Assembly (NCBI RefSeq): GCF_905373215.1 | Contig: NZ_CAJPRT010000001.1 | Location: 124,001 to 188,000 of the forward strand | Length of the DNA: 64,000 nucleotides | From: an uncultured Campylobacter sp. | GTDB taxonomy: Bacteria; Campylobacterota; Campylobacteria; Campylobacterales; Campylobacteraceae | Direction: 5' to 3' | In this document: piece by piece, positions 44,068 through 51,854 of the stretch | How positions within the stretch are numbered: position 1 is the stretch's first letter | How the letters are laid out: the number at the start of each line of letters is the position of its first letter | Notes under the pieces: model-generated | What the model was told of the DNA's origin: nothing | What the model saw: the letters and a program-made list of their open reading frames with translations, nothing else | Databases searched by the model: none | Made by a program: the position numbers and the translations under genes

Positions 44068-44592
44068 ATGGAAATTTTAGATATTTTTGCAAACCGCAGA
44101 AGCGTAAGAAAATACGCGCAGGGACCGCTTGAGGACGAGGCGCTGGATAAAATTTTAAAAGCGGGCCTGCTTGCGCCGTCGGGACGCGCGCTCTGTCCGT
44201 GGGAGTTTATCCTCGTGCGCGACAAACGGATGCTTGAGCGGCTAAGCGCGTGCCGCGCAAGCGGAGCGGATATGCTAAAACAGGCCGCGGCCGCGATCGT
44301 CGTGATCGCAGATACGCAGAAGCAGGACGTCTGGATCGAGGATTGCTCGGTGGCGCTAGGCTACATGCACCTTGCCGCAAGCGCGCTAAATCTCGGCAGC
44401 TGCTGGGTACAGGTAAGGCTGCGCGCCGCCGCGGACGGACGCAGCTGCGAGGAGTTTTTGCGCGAGGCGCTGGGCTTTCCGCTAAATTTTAAAGCAGAAG
44501 CGATACTAGCCCTCGGCGTGCCGCAACAGCGCCCGAGCCCTCACGATCTGCAGAAGTTAAATTTAAGCAAAATTCACAAAGAGAAATTTTAA
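44068..44592 (+). CDS. nitroreductase-family FMN protein
   Basis: 174 residues. It opens with the family's FANRRSVRKYA FMN-binding arginines (about residues 8-18), then LLAPSGRALCPWEFILV and the dimer helix ALGYMHLAASALNLGSCW. The C-terminus has ILALGVPQQ. It would reduce nitro compounds, quinones or flavin with NAD(P)H in the cytoplasm; the true substrate is unknown. The next gene starts six bases downstream, so the two are co-transcribed. Confidence 0.85.
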   Translation: MEILDIFANRRSVRKYAQGPLEDEALDKILKAGLLAPSGRALCPWEFILVRDKRMLERLSACRASGADMLKQAAAAIVVIADTQKQDVWIEDCSVALGYMHLAASALNLGSCWVQVRLRAAADGRSCEEFLREALGFPLNFKAEAILALGVPQQRPSPHDLQKLNLSKIHKEKF

Positions 44593-44597
44593 CGCGT

Positions 44598-45920
44598 ATG
44601 AAGTATCAAAATTTAATTCAAATTTGCGAGTATCTACGCGCCAAACGCTTCCTTTCGCACATTAAGCGCGTAGGAGATAACCTCTTTAAAGTCTGCTTTG
44701 ACGGCAATGAGACGCTGTTTTTTGATATGAATAAATCGGGCTGCAATATCCACGAAAATGACGCTTTTACCGAAGGTAAGGTTTACGCGGCGCCCTTTGA
44801 CGTGCTACTTGCCAAGCGCTTCGTAAAATCGCGCATCACTTCCGTTAGCGTGCCAGAAAATAATAGAATTTTATGCCTTAGCGTAAGCCAAAACGCAAGC
44901 TACAAAACCCAAAGCTCAAATATCTACTTCGAATTTACCGGGCGATTTACCAACGTAATAATCACCGATGAAAACGATGTGATTTTAGAGGCGCTGCGGC
45001 ACTTCGAGACGAAATTTAGACAGATTAAGGTAGGAAGAAAACTCCGCCACCTACCGCCTGCAAATATTAAAGAAGCCCCCGTGCCAAAAATTTCGGACTT
45101 TAGAGCATTTTTTCACGCGGAATTTAACGCGCTAAATGCAGATCGCTTAAACTCGCTCAAATCAGCAAAAATCACGGCGCTAAATAAAAAGCTAGACTCG
45201 GTGCGTGAGGCTTTAGGCTCTTTGCAAAGCAGCGCCGAACTACTGCGAAGCGCCGAGCTTTTAGGTGCGAAAGCTGCCTTGCTAAAGGAAAATATCTATA
45301 AAATTCCAACTAGCGCGCGAGAATTTACGCTGCAAAAAGAAGACGCCGAAGCGGTAGAATTTAAGCTGCAAAAACCTGCAAGCACCACTTTGGGCGAGCT
45401 TTACTCCGAGGCAAAGCGTCTGCGCCAAAAGGCTGCAAATATACATATCGAAGAGCAAAATTTAAAGGAGAAACTCGCGTTTTATGAGAATTTAAAATCG
45501 CTCATTCTTGCCACACAGGATGCACACGAGATCGAAATTCTAATGCCTAAGCGCACGCAAACTAGGCAAAAAAGCAAGGAAAAAAATAGCGAATATGTAG
45601 CGAGCTTTTATCTCGGGGGTTTTAAAATAAGCGTCGGTAAAAACGAAAAAGGCAATGAGTTCTTACTAAAAAATAGCTCCAAATCCGACTATTGGTTTCA
45701 TCTTAAGGATATTCCAAGCGCCCACGTCATCGTAAAGACAAATAAACAAAGTCTAAGCGAAGAGGTGATCGAATTCGCCGCTAAAATTTGCGTTAGCTTC
45801 AGTGCAAGCGGCAGCGGAAAATATCTCGTCGATTACACCAAACGTCAAAATGTCAAAATCAACGAAGGTGCTTTCGTAAACTACGTAAATTTTAAAACAA
45901 TCAGCGTTTTAAAGCCGTAA
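44598..45920 (+). CDS. NFACT-family protein (RqcH/FbpA-like ribosome quality control factor)
   Basis: 440 residues. The N-terminal NFACT-N domain is about 1-180 and a coiled coil about 185-320. The NFACT-R (DUF814) domain is about 330-440 with SDYWFHLKDIPSAHVIVK. Family members bind 60S/50S subunits with peptidyl-tRNA and add Ala tails; the name fibronectin-binding is historical. The protein is shorter than Gram-positive RqcH (about 560), as usual in Campylobacter. Confidence 0.88.
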   Translation: MKYQNLIQICEYLRAKRFLSHIKRVGDNLFKVCFDGNETLFFDMNKSGCNIHENDAFTEGKVYAAPFDVLLAKRFVKSRITSVSVPENNRILCLSVSQNASYKTQSSNIYFEFTGRFTNVIITDENDVILEALRHFETKFRQIKVGRKLRHLPPANIKEAPVPKISDFRAFFHAEFNALNADRLNSLKSAKITALNKKLDSVREALGSLQSSAELLRSAELLGAKAALLKENIYKIPTSAREFTLQKEDAEAVEFKLQKPASTTLGELYSEAKRLRQKAANIHIEEQNLKEKLAFYENLKSLILATQDAHEIEILMPKRTQTRQKSKEKNSEYVASFYLGGFKISVGKNEKGNEFLLKNSSKSDYWFHLKDIPSAHVIVKTNKQSLSEEVIEFAAKICVSFSASGSGKYLVDYTKRQNVKINEGAFVNYVNFKTISVLKP

Positions 45921-45935
45921 TAAGCGAGCTTGCAG

Positions 45936-45941
45936 TATAAT
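45936..45941 (+). promoter_or_regulatory. -10 box of the cdsA-dxr operon
   Basis: TATAAT in CAGTATAATTATTC, 29 nt before the cdsA ATG, with AAGGAAA as ribosome site. Confidence 0.5.
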
Positions 45942-45969
45942 TATTCAAAATAAATTCCAAGGAAATTCT

Positions 45970-46734
45970 ATGAAGCAAAGAATAATCACGGCAAGCATTT
46001 TACTCGCCGTATTTTTAGCTCTAATTCTTATAAACGCCAGGTGGCTAAATTTCGCCGTATTTGCGCTGATACTCGTGCTTGCATTTTTTGAAAGCCTCAA
46101 GTTATGGGGTCTGGAGGAAACTAGCAAAAAGTGGCTCGCGCTAGCAATCGCGTTTTTTGCGCTGCTACCATTTACGCAGACCGATGAGCCTTTCGTCTCA
46201 GCACTAAAAGTTAGCATCCTGATGATCCTATGCGTCGCCTCTGTCGTGGCCTTTACCAAGGGCCCTAGCCTAAAGATCACGCTTCCTTTTATCTATCCCG
46301 TTGCGCCGATATTTTTTATGTGGGCGGCTTATGATGATTTCGGGGAAGTTTTTCACTTCGTTTGGCTGATCTTTATTATCGTAGCTAGCGATAGTGGCGC
46401 ATATTTTATCGGTAGAGCCTTTGGCAAAACTCCGCTAAGCGCTAGCTCGCCGAATAAAACCGTAGAAGGCGTGCTAGGTGGTCTTGCACTCGCGCTTATA
46501 GTTAGCCTCATTTATGCGCGCATCTTTACTAATATGCCGCCGCTTGAAATTTTAGGAAAAACCATCATCATAGCAATTTTTGGCGTGTTTGGCGATCTGT
46601 TTGAGAGCTACCTAAAACGCGCGGCGGGTCTTAAAGACAGCGGCGCGCTCTTTCCCGGACACGGCGGGATCTTAGACCGCATCGACGGCTATATGTTCGG
46701 CGCGATCGCGATGGCGATAGTCTATTCATGGTAG
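45970..46734 (+). CDS. cdsA: phosphatidate cytidylyltransferase
   Basis: 254 residues with seven or so TM helices. The CDP-diglyceride synthetase signature is present near the C-terminus: YLKRAAGLKDSG then FPGHGGILDRIDGY. It makes CDP-diacylglycerol, the precursor of membrane phospholipids. It overlaps dxr by 7 bp, the usual gene order in Campylobacter and Helicobacter. Confidence 0.95.
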   Translation: MKQRIITASILLAVFLALILINARWLNFAVFALILVLAFFESLKLWGLEETSKKWLALAIAFFALLPFTQTDEPFVSALKVSILMILCVASVVAFTKGPSLKITLPFIYPVAPIFFMWAAYDDFGEVFHFVWLIFIIVASDSGAYFIGRAFGKTPLSASSPNKTVEGVLGGLALALIVSLIYARIFTNMPPLEILGKTIIIAIFGVFGDLFESYLKRAAGLKDSGALFPGHGGILDRIDGYMFGAIAMAIVYSW

Positions 46735-47813
46735 TTTTAGGCTCTACGGGCTCTATCGGCACAAACACCCTAGACGTAGCCGCTCGCAGCGGCAGTATGA
46801 TCGAAGCGCTTAGCTGCGGGCGCAATATCAAGCTTTTAAACGAACAGATCGCAAAATTTCATCCAAAGCTCGTCTGTATCGCAGACGCGCAGCAAAAAAG
46901 CGAGGTAGATCACGAGCGCGTATTTTGCGGCGCGGATGGAATTTTGCAGATGCTTGCGGAGTGCAAAAGCACGACCGTGGTAAACGCTCTCGTAGGCTTT
47001 GCGGGCATGATGCCCAGCCTAAAAACCCAAGAGCTCGGAAAGAGGCTCTGTCTAGCCAACAAAGAAAGCCTGGTCGTCGGCGGGAAATTTCTGCAAACGG
47101 ATAAAATTTACCCGATCGACAGCGAACATTTCGGACTGAAATTTTTACTTAGCAACGCCAAAACCCCCGTTTCGCGCCTAATCATCACGGCTAGCGGCGG
47201 CGCGTTTTACGACGTGCCGCTAACGCAGCTGGGCTCGCTCACGCCGCAAAACGCCCTCAAGCACCCCAACTGGAAGATGGGCGCGAAGATCACGATCGAC
47301 AGCGCTACAATGGCAAATAAGCTCTTTGAGGTGATCGAGGCGTTTTGGCTCTACGGCACGCGCGAGATCGATGCGCTCATCGAGCGCACCTCGCAGATCC
47401 ACGCGCTGGTCGAATTTGCAGACGGCTCTACGACGGCGCACATTAGCAGGGCCGATATGCGCCTAGCCATCGCGCACGCGATGTTTAGCGGCGACGTACG
47501 GGAGCAGATCGCCGCGCCCGTAGATCTGTGCGCGCTGCGACCGATAGAATTTAAGCCGATTGACACGATGAAATTTCAAATTTTTACCCTCAAGGGCGCG
47601 CTGTTAGCAAACCCCGATCTCGGCGTCGTCATCAACGCCGCGAACGAAGCGGGCGTAAATGCGTTTTTGCAGCAGCGGTGCCGCTTCACCGACATTGCGC
47701 GCGTCGTGCTAAAGTGCGCGGAGAAATTTAACTCGCCTAGCGTAACGGACGCGGAAGCGCTTGCGGCGGTGGATGCGAGCGTGCGAGCGTATGCAAACGA
47801 GCTGCTTAAATAA
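46728..47813 (+). CDS. dxr: 1-deoxy-D-xylulose 5-phosphate reductoisomerase
   Basis: 361 residues. The NADPH site GSTGSIGTNTLDV is at the very start. NKESLVVGG, the metal and substrate segment PIDSEHF (about 124-130), and HPNWKMGAKITIDSATMANK (about 178-197) are typical of Dxr. It makes MEP in isoprenoid synthesis. The ATG lies inside the end of cdsA. Confidence 0.95.
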   Translation: MVVLGSTGSIGTNTLDVAARSGSMIEALSCGRNIKLLNEQIAKFHPKLVCIADAQQKSEVDHERVFCGADGILQMLAECKSTTVVNALVGFAGMMPSLKTQELGKRLCLANKESLVVGGKFLQTDKIYPIDSEHFGLKFLLSNAKTPVSRLIITASGGAFYDVPLTQLGSLTPQNALKHPNWKMGAKITIDSATMANKLFEVIEAFWLYGTREIDALIERTSQIHALVEFADGSTTAHISRADMRLAIAHAMFSGDVREQIAAPVDLCALRPIEFKPIDTMKFQIFTLKGALLANPDLGVVINAANEAGVNAFLQQRCRFTDIARVVLKCAEKFNSPSVTDAEALAAVDASVRAYANELLK

Positions 47814-47997
47814 GTTTTTTAATCACGGGATTTATACTGCAAGTTAAGCTTGGCGGCAAATTTCACTGCGCGCAGCTCGCGCAAGTAGCCGTAAAATTTA
47901 GCGGCTCTAAACAGCGTGCGCCTATTGCGCCGTATCGGGCGCAGATTTACGCCGTGCCGCAAGGTGTGCCATTAAATTTAACAAATAGAGGTTGGCC

Positions 47998-48954
47998 GTG
48001 GATATTAAAACCGTCATAGATTTAGAAAAGCAGCGCAAACGGCTTAAGAAAAGTCGCAAGCTTTGGAAAATTTTAAGTTATCTAGTAGCGTTTGCGGTTT
48101 TCGGTCCGATTCTTGCGCTCTCACTGATAATCATCTTTCTCGATTTTCCCAAACTCGATCTCGGCGTAGAAAGTTTATTTCTTTTAGTCGCGTCTATTTT
48201 AGCAATAATCAGTACGAGGGACGAATTTTACGAGTGGATTTTTGAGCGCAAAACCGAGCGATTTTTGATGCGCTACAAAGAGCTTTATCTCAAGCCCTAT
48301 ATCGAAAGCCTGGGCTTTTCGTATAAAATGGGCGCGCTTTTTCAGGAAAAAGAGGTAAGAGCAAGCGAGATATTTGGCGGATTTGATAGATTTCGCGCGG
48401 ATGATCTGGTTTACGCGAACGTGGACGGCGTGGATTTTATGTTTTGCGACATAAGGCTGGAAAAGGACGTCAGCAGGGGAATTTCATCCTTTTTTAAAAA
48501 GAGACACTTTAAATTTTTTGAGGGACCCTTTTTCGTGGCAAATTTTAATAAAAAAATCTGCTACGACGTTTTTGTTTTCTCGAATACGACACTGCCGCCG
48601 TCTGAGTTGCGGCACAAACTACTGGGTGGTCGCGAAATCCCGATAGATAACGCGGACTTCAATAAAAATTTTACGATTTATGCAAACGACGCAATGACGG
48701 TTATGTATGTTCTGACGCCCATGCTAATGGAGAAAATTTTATCTCTTAAACAGCTCGTGAAATCGAACATCTCGCTGAGCTTCAAGCAAAATAAAATTTA
48801 CATCGCGATAGCTCGCGGCGCGGATAGTTTCGAGCCGAGCTTGGATCAGCCGATACTCAATGCTCGCATCGCAAAGGATATCAAAGCGGATCTGGATGCG
48901 ATGCTGCAAATCGTAAAAATTCTAAAGCTAAATGAAAAAATTTGGACGTCTTAG
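47998..48954 (+). CDS. DUF3137 membrane protein (second copy)
   Basis: 318 residues from GTG 47998, with GAGG six bases upstream; a TTG two codons earlier abuts the ribosome site. Two TM helices (about 26-47 and 53-72) precede a cytoplasmic domain with ASEIFGGFDRFRADDLVYANVDGV and FEGPFFVANFNK, the DUF3137 core. It is a distant paralogue of the 12747-13661 protein. Function unknown. A gene-free spacer precedes it (47814-47997). Confidence 0.75.
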   Translation: MDIKTVIDLEKQRKRLKKSRKLWKILSYLVAFAVFGPILALSLIIIFLDFPKLDLGVESLFLLVASILAIISTRDEFYEWIFERKTERFLMRYKELYLKPYIESLGFSYKMGALFQEKEVRASEIFGGFDRFRADDLVYANVDGVDFMFCDIRLEKDVSRGISSFFKKRHFKFFEGPFFVANFNKKICYDVFVFSNTTLPPSELRHKLLGGREIPIDNADFNKNFTIYANDAMTVMYVLTPMLMEKILSLKQLVKSNISLSFKQNKIYIAIARGADSFEPSLDQPILNARIAKDIKADLDAMLQIVKILKLNEKIWTS

Positions 48955-49344
48955 CTGGCGCAAGGCAGAGCGGGCAAGCGGGCGAAATAAGACAGGGCAA
49001 GGCAAGGCGGACGAAATAAAACAAGGTAGCAAAACAAGATAAATGTAGAGTAAGGCGGGCGAGACGGAATGCGACGAATAAGGCGCGCCGCGCAAATGCG
49101 GATGGAATTCTGCGCGAAATTCCATAGTAGCGACTAAACCCTACGCAGAATTTAGCCAGAATTTTACGTCGCGATGAAATCTCCTGCAGAATTCCGGCGA
49201 GGGCAATATCGTGAAATTTCGCGTAGAATTCGACGGCGTTTTACGTCGCGGCGAAATCTTGTATAGAATTTCGACGGAATTTTACGAAAAATTAAAATTT
49301 GCTTGCTATTGAGAGATTTTTTTGATATACTGTCGTTTCTTTTT
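48955..49344. other. gene-free segment with degenerate GAATTC-type repeats before tRNA-Val
   Basis: No gene. Left part: repeats of GGCGGGCGA/ACAAGGCA-like strings (48960-49075). Right part: at least five variants of GAAATTYYGCGYAGAATTY about 30-40 bases apart (49100-49290), for example ATTCTGCGCGAAATTCC and AAATTTCGCGTAGAATTC. TATACT at about 49326 may be the tRNA promoter. Confidence 0.55.
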
Positions 49345-49420
49345 GGCCCCGTAACTCAGTTGGTAGAGTGTCACCTTGACATGGTGGAAGTCGTTGGTTC
49401 GAGTCCAATCGGGACCACCA
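49345..49420 (+). tRNA. tRNA-Val (GAC) with one acceptor-stem mismatch
   Basis: A 76-nt cloverleaf with anticodon GAC (loop TTGACAT), T-loop TTCGAGT and encoded CCA. The acceptor stem GGCCCCG / CGGGACC has a C-A mismatch at the third pair (49347 with 49414); GGTCCCG would pair fully. All other stems are sound. An islet of accessory genes follows. Confidence 0.93.
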
Positions 49421-49610
49421 CTTAATCTACTTTTAAGTTTAAATCACTTCTTTTTACTTTCTGCTTAAGTTTTTTTCAAATTTTAATCCACTTTATTTTC
49501 GCGTTCACGCACAGCACCTGTCTTAAATTTAGTTATTCCAACATTTTTCATTTTTATTTTAGATATAATTTTTCCCGAAATACTATGAGATCGATTAAGC
49601 GATCAATGAG

Positions 49611-49932
49611 ATGAATTTTTATCGGCAACCGATTAAATTTAGAAAGGAGTGTCGGCGCTATATGGGACAGTATGTTATAAAAACTTTAGATTACTGCGCA
49701 GAAAAGGGACTGCGGCTACAATGGGAAAAGGACTTCGCGATCTCCGTCAATACTCTTGAAAACGAAGTTAATATAAGGGCAAATAAAAGCGGGCTTATAT
49801 CTCTTGCTAGGCATTTGCTTACTTTAGCGCAAGATTTCCGTGCCGAAACATTCGCATATACATCTGGATGAGTATAATTCGCTTGAGGGGGGCTCGGCGG
49901 AACTTATAAACCAAAAAGATACCGAGCGATAA
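49611..49932 (+). pseudogene. Imm32-like immunity gene, frameshifted near its end
   Basis: The first frame (ATG 49611, or 49662 with MGQYVIKTLDYC) includes GLISLARHLLTLAQ, then goes out of frame and stops at 49871. Another frame from about 49842 gives HSHIHLDEYNSLEGGSAEL and ends at 49932. Together they rebuild the Imm32-type order: L-x-x-LA-x-HLL-x-LAQ followed by H-x-H-L-D-E-Y-N-S-L-E. The break is near 49840. It is the first gene of a small islet after tRNA-Val. Confidence 0.65.
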
Positions 49933-49963
49933 AGATAAATTTTTATGCTAAAGGAAGGCGACA

Positions 49964-50284
49964 ATGAGAGAAAAGCACATTGTAGAGTTATTATCCTCCG
50001 CAATCGAAGGAGACGGGATCATATCCGTAGTATTTAAATTTTTCCATATAGATTGGGGATACACGCTAGAGGAGCTCGATCTAATTATAAACTTTGGTAT
50101 AAAAAATGGCGATCTCCTTATAGAAGATATGCATGATGAAAACAAGCACTACGATAAAATAGATTGGCGGCTAGATAATGTGTATCAAGAGATCGTTATG
50201 GTAGATATTTACAAATATATGCCATTGCTATTTTCCAAACATCCGACGGTACCGGATCCTTATAAGCAGTTCATTACGGAATGA
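49964..50284 (+). CDS. hypothetical protein in the tRNA-Val islet
   Basis: 106 residues, acidic, soluble, mostly helical at the start (MREKHIVELLSSAIEGDG) and with YTLEELDLIINFGIKNGD in the middle. AAGGAAG precedes the ATG. No family was recognised. The neighbours suggest an immunity-type gene. The following 176 bases hold only fragments of 20-24 codons. Confidence 0.5.
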   Translation: MREKHIVELLSSAIEGDGIISVVFKFFHIDWGYTLEELDLIINFGIKNGDLLIEDMHDENKHYDKIDWRLDNVYQEIVMVDIYKYMPLLFSKHPTVPDPYKQFITE

Positions 50285-50460
50285 AATTTGCGTATGACAG
50301 CACGGATAAAACTATAAAATTTAAAGGGTTGAGCGTATGGCGCAAAACGCTATAAATAAAGCAAAGCATAACGAAAAAGAGCAGCAAAATGACAGATAGA
50401 ATCGGCTCCTGTTGTATCGGCATGATGACAACTATCTCAAAAAGACTATAGGAATAAAAA

Positions 50461-51033
50461 ATGAGCACTAGGATAGGTTTAATACTTTTGGGTGCATTTT
50501 TTGTATTTGAAAGTATTCTTGGCTGCTTTAGCGGAAAGATGTATTTTAAATACGGGGGCTGGAGCGCAGTTGAGCCGGTCTATATTATCAAGATTTTCAT
50601 CATCGGCTTATTGTTTGTTTCTGCAGGAATTTTCATAAACAAAAAAATAGGTAGAGTGATTAATGCCTTGATAGGCTTAAACCTTTTAATAATATCTATA
50701 GAAATTTTTGCAACGCAAGATCCTGCAGGAATACAAAGCAAAATCGGATATCCTTTTCTTATCTCGGGATTTTCGGTTTTACTTATTAGTATCTTGTTTT
50801 TTTACCTCGCCTTCCGCTCTGAAAAGAGCATAAAAAGATACCCAGAGTATATGTGGTGTGCAGACTGCGGTAAATTTTACCGATACGAGGATGTCAAAGA
50901 TACGGATCAAATTTGCCCGGACTGCGGCAAAAAGCTTACTGAGTATAATGACGGCGACTACTGGAAAAGAAACGCCTCCGATCAAAGCGCTAAAACTCCG
51001 AAGATCAAAAGGCGTAAATTTAAAAAGAGATGA
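50461..51033 (+). CDS. membrane protein with C-terminal zinc ribbon (copy 1)
   Basis: 190 residues. Four TM helices (about 5-22, 39-57, 64-83, 96-118) are followed by a cytoplasmic zinc ribbon CADC...CPDC (about 138-161) and a basic tail (KIKRRKFKKR). It shares FLYLAFR-EKS and the zinc ribbon with the next gene, so the two are paralogues. GGAATAAAAA precedes the ATG. Function unknown. Confidence 0.65.
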   Translation: MSTRIGLILLGAFFVFESILGCFSGKMYFKYGGWSAVEPVYIIKIFIIGLLFVSAGIFINKKIGRVINALIGLNLLIISIEIFATQDPAGIQSKIGYPFLISGFSVLLISILFFYLAFRSEKSIKRYPEYMWCADCGKFYRYEDVKDTDQICPDCGKKLTEYNDGDYWKRNASDQSAKTPKIKRRKFKKR

Positions 51034-51065
51034 AATTTTGATTTGTTATAGAGGAGTATATAAAA

Positions 51066-51491
51066 ATGTTAAATAGAATTTTTGCATTAATCAGCTTTTT
51101 TGCTTTTTTTACATGGGGACTGACGGCTGCTTTATTGGGAAAAGTCGATATAAAACCCGGCTTTATGGCATCGGTAAAATTTGATAGCGTGCATCTGCGT
51201 ATCATCATAGGAATTTTATGCTTTGTGGCGTGCGCTTTCTTTTTATACCTCGCATTTCGCCCTGAAAAAAGCGTAAAGTATTATCCTAAATTTATGCGCT
51301 GCAAAGGGTGTCTTAAATTTTATAATTTCTCGGACGTTAAAGATAGGAGTGTTTGCCCTAAGTGCGGAGGCGAGCTGCAAGATTATGCCGAGATAGAAAA
51401 GTGGAATCAAGCGGAAAAGAATAAAAAGCTTGAAAGATATTATAAATTTGAAAAAGAGTGGCTAAAGAAGGTGAGCCATGATAAAAAATAA
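51066..51491 (+). CDS. membrane protein with C-terminal zinc ribbon (copy 2)
   Basis: 141 residues. Two TM helices (about 5-24 and 47-67) are followed by YLAFRPEKSVKYYPKFMRCKGC and CPKC, the same LAFR-x-EKS-x-K-x-YP-x(3)-C pattern as copy 1 but with two fewer TM helices. GAGGAG precedes the ATG. Function unknown. Confidence 0.65.
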   Translation: MLNRIFALISFFAFFTWGLTAALLGKVDIKPGFMASVKFDSVHLRIIIGILCFVACAFFLYLAFRPEKSVKYYPKFMRCKGCLKFYNFSDVKDRSVCPKCGGELQDYAEIEKWNQAEKNKKLERYYKFEKEWLKKVSHDKK

Positions 51492-51532
51492 TTGATGCGC
51501 AAGCAAAATCAAAAAGCCATATGGATAAAAAA

Positions 51533-51574
51533 ATGAGCGCCAGGATAGGTTTAATACTTTTTGGCGCATTTTAG
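51533..51574 (+). pseudogene. truncated third copy of the zinc-ribbon membrane gene
   Basis: ATGAGCGCCAGGATAGGTTT onward encodes MSARIGLILFGAF then TAG. This matches the start of copy 1 (MSTRIGLILLGAF) codon for codon with few changes. Only the first 13 codons remain. The rest up to 51790 has no gene. Confidence 0.7.
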
Positions 51575-51797
51575 ACGGGTATGATTTTAGGGATTGAGTA
51601 AATTTTAAAAATTCCAGCTAGATCCGCTTTGCGAATTTGCCTTTTTAAAAAAACGCCGCTAAAGAATCTAAATTAAAACCGAAATTTTATCGCACTACGT
51701 AAAACGCTCAAAACTAAAATTTCATCCAATTTCCGCCAAAATTTTAAAAAATCTATCTTTAATCTTTGAAATTTATTATTATTTAATCAAGAGAAAT

Positions 51798-51839
51798 TAT
51801 AATATAGCATTTGCAAATCATTCGCAAAATTATAATTTT
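51798..51839 (+). promoter_or_regulatory. promoter and palindromes upstream of the TonB-dependent receptor
   Basis: TATAAT at 51798-51803 is followed by the inverted repeat TTTGC-AAATCATTC-GCAAA (51810-51828) and the 14-bp palindrome AAAATTATAATTTT (51826-51839), just before GGGGAG. The place fits an operator such as a Fur-type site, but the sequence does not clearly match a Fur box. Confidence 0.4.
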
Positions 51840-51854
51840 GAATAGGGGAGAGTG

